A stretch of 64,000 nt of DNA from Pantoea cypripedii (GTDB lineage: Bacteria; Pseudomonadota; Gammaproteobacteria; Enterobacterales; Enterobacteriaceae), in contig NZ_MLJI01000001.1 in the NCBI RefSeq assembly GCF_002095535.1, forward strand, positions 1,227,831 to 1,291,830, in the 5' to 3' direction. The notes beneath the pieces were generated by a model that saw nothing but the letters and a program-made list of their open reading frames with translations, was not told where the DNA came from and did no database searches. How positions within the stretch are numbered: the stretch's first letter is position 1; each line of letters starts with the position of its first letter. Shown here piece after piece: positions 60,236-64,000 of this stretch. The position numbers and the translations under genes were made by a program.

Positions 60236-61389
60236 TGAGCTGGTCGCAACGCATCGAACAGGCGCTGGCCGAGCGGCGCGCCGCTGATGGCTGGCGTCAG
60301 CGCGTGCGCGTTGAGCACAACAGCGTGCGCGAACTGACGGTCGCCGGACAGCGCTATTGTCACTTTTCCAGTAACGATTATCTCGGCCTGAGCCAGCATC
60401 CGGCGGTGATTGCCGCCTGGCAGCAGGGGGCGGCGGAGTCGGGTGCAGGGGCAGGGGCATCAGGCCATGTGACCGGTTACAGCCGCCATCATGCGCAGCT
60501 GGAAGAGGAGCTGGCCGACTGGCTGGGCTATCGGCGTGCGTTGCTGTTTATCTCCGGTTTTGCCGCGAATCAGGCCGTGATCCATCTGCTGGCGGAAAAA
60601 CCGGATCGCATCCTTGCCGACAAGCTGGCACACGCGTCATTGCTGGATGCTGCCAGCCACAGCCCGGCGCTGCTGCGTCGTTTCGCCCATAACCAGCCGC
60701 AAAGCCTGGCAAAACTGCTGGCAACGCCGGTAGAGGGCAACACGCTGGTGGTGACGGAAGGGGTGTTCAGCATGGATGGTGACAGCGCGCCGCTGGCAGA
60801 GATTGCAGCGGAAACGCGGCGTGGCAACGGCTGGTTGCTGGTGGATGATGCGCATGGTATCGGCGTCACCGGCGAACAGGGGCGCGGCAGCTGCTGGCAG
60901 CAGCAGGTGCGACCGGAACTGCTGATCGTCACCTTCGGCAAAGGCTTCGGCGTCAGCGGCGCGGCGTTGTTGTGCGATGACGCCACTGCCGATTATGTCG
61001 AACAGTTTGCCCGCCATCTGATCTATTCCACGGCGATGCCTCCGGCGCAATGTTGCGCGTTGCAGGCCGCATTGCAGCAAATTCAGCAGGGTGATGAACT
61101 GCGCGCGCGTCTGCACGCCAACATCGCTCGCTTCCGCGCCGGTGCAGCCGATTTGCCGTGGCAGCTGATGCCTTCGGCCAGCGCCATTCAGCCGCTGGTA
61201 GTGGGGGAGAACAGCGAGGCACTGGCGTTATCACAACGGTTGAAGGCAGCGGGGTGCTGGGTTAGCGCCATTCGTCCGCCCACCGTACCACCGGGCACCG
61301 CACGGCTGCGTATCACGTTAACCGCCGCGCATCGCCCGGAAGATGTCGACCGTCTGCTGGAGGCGCTGTATGACGCTACAGGTCAATAA
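60235..61389 (+). CDS. bioF: 8-amino-7-oxononanoate synthase
   Basis: PLP enzyme joining pimeloyl-ACP/CoA and alanine to KAPA, 384 residues. The conserved segments are [12 protein letters not shown] and [16 protein letters not shown], with the PLP lysine in [13 protein letters not shown]. The start ([14 protein letters not shown]) is joined to the bioB stop (TAATG), and its end overlaps bioC by 20 bases. Confidence 0.97.
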   Translation: MSWSQRIEQALAERRAADGWRQRVRVEHNSVRELTVAGQRYCHFSSNDYLGLSQHPAVIAAWQQGAAESGAGAGASGHVTGYSRHHAQLEEELADWLGYRRALLFISGFAANQAVIHLLAEKPDRILADKLAHASLLDAASHSPALLRRFAHNQPQSLAKLLATPVEGNTLVVTEGVFSMDGDSAPLAEIAAETRRGNGWLLVDDAHGIGVTGEQGRGSCWQQQVRPELLIVTFGKGFGVSGAALLCDDATADYVEQFARHLIYSTAMPPAQCCALQAALQQIQQGDELRARLHANIARFRAGAADLPWQLMPSASAIQPLVVGENSEALALSQRLKAAGCWVSAIRPPTVPPGTARLRITLTAAHRPEDVDRLLEALYDATGQ

Positions 61390-62125
61390 ACAGGCGGTTG
61401 CGCAGGCGTTTGGTCGCGCAGCACAGCATTACGAACAGCATGCCGAGCTGCAACGCCAGAGCGGCGATGCGTTGCTGGCGCTAGCCCCGGCCGGGTTTGG
61501 TCCGCATCTGCTGGATGCCGGATGCGGCACCGGCTGGTACAGCCGGTACTGGCGCGACCGTGGGCGCGAAGTGACCGCGCTTGATTTGTCGCAAGCCATG
61601 CTGGATAGCGCGGCACAGCAGCATTCGGCACAGCATTATGTGCAGGGTGACATTGATGTGTTACCGCTGCCGGATGCCTGCGTTGATGGCGTGTGGAGCA
61701 ATCTTGCGGTGCAGTGGAGCAGCGATCTGCGCACTGCTTTGCAGCAGTTTTTACGCGTCACCCGACCGGGCGGCACGGTGCTGTTTTCCACGCTGTTGTC
61801 AGGTTCGCTGCACGAGGTGCATCAGGCGTGGTCGCAGCTGGATGGGCGTCAGCATGCCAACCGTTTCCTCAGCGCAGCGCAAATTGCCGCAGCCACTCAC
61901 GATCTCTCGCTTTCTCACCAGCAGCAGACCATCACGCTGCATTTTCCCAGCGCGCTCAGCGCGATGCGTTCACTGAAGGGCATCGGCGCAACCCATTTGC
62001 ATGACGGGCGGTCGGGAGGTTTGCTGACGCGCACGCAACTGGCCCGGCTGGAACAGGGCTGGCCGCAGGATGAGGCGGGGTATCGCCTCAGCTATCACCT
62101 GATGTTTGGAGTATTAACACCATGA
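61370..62125 (+). CDS. bioC: Malonyl-ACP O-methyltransferase BioC
   Basis: SAM-dependent methyltransferase that primes pimeloyl synthesis by methylating malonyl-ACP, 251 residues. The start [18 protein letters not shown] matches the family. Motif I is [15 protein letters not shown], and the later block [14 protein letters not shown] is typical. It begins 20 bases before the bioF end and its stop overlaps bioD (ATGA). Confidence 0.96.
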   Translation: MTLQVNKQAVAQAFGRAAQHYEQHAELQRQSGDALLALAPAGFGPHLLDAGCGTGWYSRYWRDRGREVTALDLSQAMLDSAAQQHSAQHYVQGDIDVLPLPDACVDGVWSNLAVQWSSDLRTALQQFLRVTRPGGTVLFSTLLSGSLHEVHQAWSQLDGRQHANRFLSAAQIAAATHDLSLSHQQQTITLHFPSALSAMRSLKGIGATHLHDGRSGGLLTRTQLARLEQGWPQDEAGYRLSYHLMFGVLTP

Positions 62126-62790
62126 AACGCTGGTTTATTACGGGCACCGATACCGAAGTAGGAAAAACGGTGGCCAGTGGGGCGCTGTTGCAGGCGGCCA
62201 GTGCAGCCGGATTGACCACCGCAGGCTACAAGCCAGTGGCTTCCGGTTGCGAGATCACCGCCGAGGGGATTCGCAACAGCGATGCGCTGGCTTTGCAGCG
62301 TTACAGTTCGCTGACATTGCCTTATGAGCAGGTCAATCCGCTGGCGTTTATCGAGCCAACGTCGCCGCATATCGTCAGTGCGGAAGAGGGGCGACCCATC
62401 GAATTCGCTCAGCTGTCAGCGGGACTGCGCCAGCTGGAACAGCAGGCTGAATGGGTGCTGGTGGAGGGGGCGGGCGGCTGGTTTACCCCGTTGTCCGCCA
62501 CCCAGACCTATGCCGACTGGGTGATCGCTGAACAACTGCCGGTGATTCTGGTGGTGGGAATCAAACTGGGCTGCATCAACCATGCGATGCTGACAGCCGC
62601 AGCCGTGCGCGCCAGTGGTTTACCGTTGGCTGGCTGGATCGCCAATGATATTCAGCCACCGGGCAAACGTCACCAGGAGTATCTGGCAACTCTGCGTCAG
62701 CGTATTGAGGCACCCTGCCTGGGCGAGATTCCGTACCTGACGGATGACGCTCAGCAGGCAGAGTGCGGACGTTTCCTGACACTGCCGTAG
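62122..62790 (+). CDS. bioD: Dethiobiotin synthetase
   Basis: ATP-dependent carboxylase that closes the ureido ring of dethiobiotin, 222 residues. The P-loop is GTDTEVGKTVASGALL, and VEGAGGWFTPLSA is a conserved second block. The stop codon TAG is itself part of a REP-like palindrome (62787-62808), so the C-terminal end is set by that repeat. Confidence 0.97.
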   Translation: MKRWFITGTDTEVGKTVASGALLQAASAAGLTTAGYKPVASGCEITAEGIRNSDALALQRYSSLTLPYEQVNPLAFIEPTSPHIVSAEEGRPIEFAQLSAGLRQLEQQAEWVLVEGAGGWFTPLSATQTYADWVIAEQLPVILVVGIKLGCINHAMLTAAAVRASGLPLAGWIANDIQPPGKRHQEYLATLRQRIEAPCLGEIPYLTDDAQQAECGRFLTLP

Positions 62791-62840
62791 CGGCGCGATT
62801 TATCGCGCGGCTGTCATGGCGCAATAAATTGCGCCGCTAT
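62787..62840. repeat. REP-like palindrome pair (copy 5)
   Basis: A forward unit at 62787-62808 beginning with the last bases of bioD, and a reverse unit at 62819-62840 with two changed bases. It lies between the convergent bioD and urtE-like genes. Confidence 0.85.
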
Positions 62841-62867
62841 GGTTTGTGCCAAACATAACCGGCATTA

Positions 62868-63584
62868 TCAGGTCACCGTCAGCCATTTGTTGATGGTGAC
62901 ATCATCCAGCTGTGCCACTTTGCCCTGCGCCACATTGCGACCCCGATGCAGCAACAGAAAGTAGTCAGCGACGCGGCGAATAAAGGAGACGTGTTGCTCC
63001 AGCAGCAGGATGGTCAGACCGTAATCACGGTTGAGACGGCGGATTAGGTTACCCATCTCCTCTTCGAGCCAGGGTGACATCCCTTCGGTCGGTTCGTCGA
63101 GGATTAACAGCTTTGGTTGCAGCACCAGCGCACGCGCCAAAGCCAGTTGCTGTTGCTGATCCATTGGCAGCTCGCCGCTGCGCTGGTGACGCAGTGAATA
63201 GAGCGCCGGGAACAAATCAAACACCATTTCCGGGATAGCGCGGCTGCGTTCATCCTGTGCCGCCATCAGCGCAATCAGCAGGTTATCTTCCACGCTCATC
63301 TGCGAGAAAATATGACGTCCCTGCGGCACATAGCCAATGCCCATGCGTGCGCGCTGTTCTGCCGGTTGCAGCAATAAATTTTCGGGGGGCGAGCCATCTT
63401 CCTGCCATGTCATCGAGCCGCTGTTGATTGGCAGCCGTCCCATGATGCAGTTAACCAGCGTGGTTTTTCCCATCCCCGGACTCCCCAGCACGCCAGTGCA
63501 GGTGCCGGGCGGCAGATCCAGATCCACATCCCACAGAATATGGTTTTGACCGTAAAACTGATTCACCGAACGTAAACTCAGCAT
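62868..63584 (-). CDS. UrtE-like ABC ATPase, orphan with altered signature motif
   Basis: A 238-residue ATPase of the branched-chain amino acid/urea type (closest in pattern to UrtE). Walker A is GSPGMGKTT, the Q-loop YVPQGRHIFSQMSVEDNL, and Walker B LLILDEPTEGMSP. The ABC signature, expected as LSGGQ, reads LPMDQ in GELPMDQQQQLALARAL. GGAAGGAGAATGTCAG precedes ATG 63584; a longer frame to 63650 has less support. No urtABCD partner lies within the window on either side. It may be a remnant of a urea/amide uptake system, or work with an unseen partner in the region beyond 64000. Confidence 0.85.
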   Translation of the reverse strand: MLSLRSVNQFYGQNHILWDVDLDLPPGTCTGVLGSPGMGKTTLVNCIMGRLPINSGSMTWQEDGSPPENLLLQPAEQRARMGIGYVPQGRHIFSQMSVEDNLLIALMAAQDERSRAIPEMVFDLFPALYSLRHQRSGELPMDQQQQLALARALVLQPKLLILDEPTEGMSPWLEEEMGNLIRRLNRDYGLTILLLEQHVSFIRRVADYFLLLHRGRNVAQGKVAQLDDVTINKWLTVT

Positions 63585-64000
63585 CTGACATTCTCCTTCC
63601 AGATAATTAGCCTGAATGCTTCCGCTCTGTGTCGTCTGGCAAACAGTCAAACACGATTCATCATTGCCACTCTCACCATCAGTGAGTTGTTACAAATGCT
63701 CTATCGATAAACTTGCAATTCCCAGGCCAGGTTGCCGATGCGATGAAAAATGCATCAATGGCGGGCAAGAATCAGGCTTAAAAGTTGAGTAACGCTTAAT
63801 AATTCCACGGAGTGATAAAAAGGCTGCACTTTAGCGGTGCTGAATGCTTAACGATTCTGGTGCAGCCGATCTGGCATAAGGCAGAACCGGCAGGAATAAG
63901 TGGCCTTATTTACTGGAAATTTCATCCAGCAGACCCCCTCAGCACGGAAAAAGAATAGTTAATGCCGCGCGGGTTGTGAGAAAAATAAACGCAAAAAAAA
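63585..64000. other. Non-coding end of window
   Basis: About 415 bases upstream of the urtE-like gene without a credible coding frame on either strand, AT-rich. It may hold that gene's promoter. I see no clear regulator site, tRNA or repeat; it stops in an A-rich run at the window edge. Confidence 0.6.

Overview
The window is chromosomal DNA from a gamma-proteobacterium of the order Enterobacterales. Protein sequences and gene order (gltA-sdhCDAB-sucABCD, cydABX-ybgE-ybgC-tolQRAB-pal-cpoB-tRNA-Lys, nadA-pnuC-zitB, ybgS-aroG-gpmA, galMKT, modF-modE-acrZ-modABC, ybhA-pgl-bioA/bioBFCD) follow the E. coli 16-18 min region closely. The differences from E. coli point to Erwiniaceae (Pantoea/Erwinia-like); that is an inference from synteny and protein similarity, not a database result.

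Layout. 1-5558: a 5-oxoproline (pyroglutamate) module made of pxpB (cut by the window edge), pxpC, pxpA, two integral membrane proteins of the DUF969 and DUF979 families, pyroglutamyl peptidase pcp, and the DNA glycosylase nei. 5586-17104: TCA-cycle block with gltA divergent from sdhCDAB-sucABCD. 17160-19150: an AT-richer islet with a small membrane-anchored protein, a frameshifted gene and a possible coding remnant. 19154-28138: cytochrome bd genes (including the 37-residue CydX) followed by the Tol-Pal envelope genes. 28305-28620: three tRNA-Lys(UUU) genes, followed by a duplicated tRNA 3' end plus terminator flanking a palindrome-rich element. 28942-31058: alkylation repair, an Ada-N/AraC/AlkA fusion divergent from an Ogt-type methyltransferase around a shared inverted repeat. 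31216-33986: nadA, pnuC and zitB. 33955-43987: an accessory stretch inserted, relative to E. coli, between zitB and ybgS. It holds a BvgS/EvgS-type two-component system that overlaps zitB, and an RpiR-controlled cluster (class III aminotransferase, carboxymuconolactone-decarboxylase-like protein, polar amino acid ABC transporter, C45 autoproteolytic amidohydrolase). 44035-50273: ybgS, aroG, gpmA and galMKT without galE. 50547-55804: molybdate genes and acrZ. 55805-57767: ybhA and pgl. 57828-62790: the biotin locus with its central BirA operator. 62868-63584: an orphan UrtE-like ABC ATPase with a degenerate signature motif. The last ~415 bases hold no gene that I can see.

A REP-like palindrome beginning GTAGCGGCGCGATTTATCGC recurs at five intergenic places, four of them as head-to-head pairs. 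It marks gene ends throughout the right half of the window.

The most interesting parts for follow-up are: the RpiR/aminotransferase/C45 cluster, which looks like an uptake and deamidation pathway for an unidentified amide-linked amine or amino acid; the DUF969/DUF979 pair as a candidate pyroglutamate carrier; the tRNA-end duplication around a structured element; and the galE-less gal operon that keeps two GalR-type operators.
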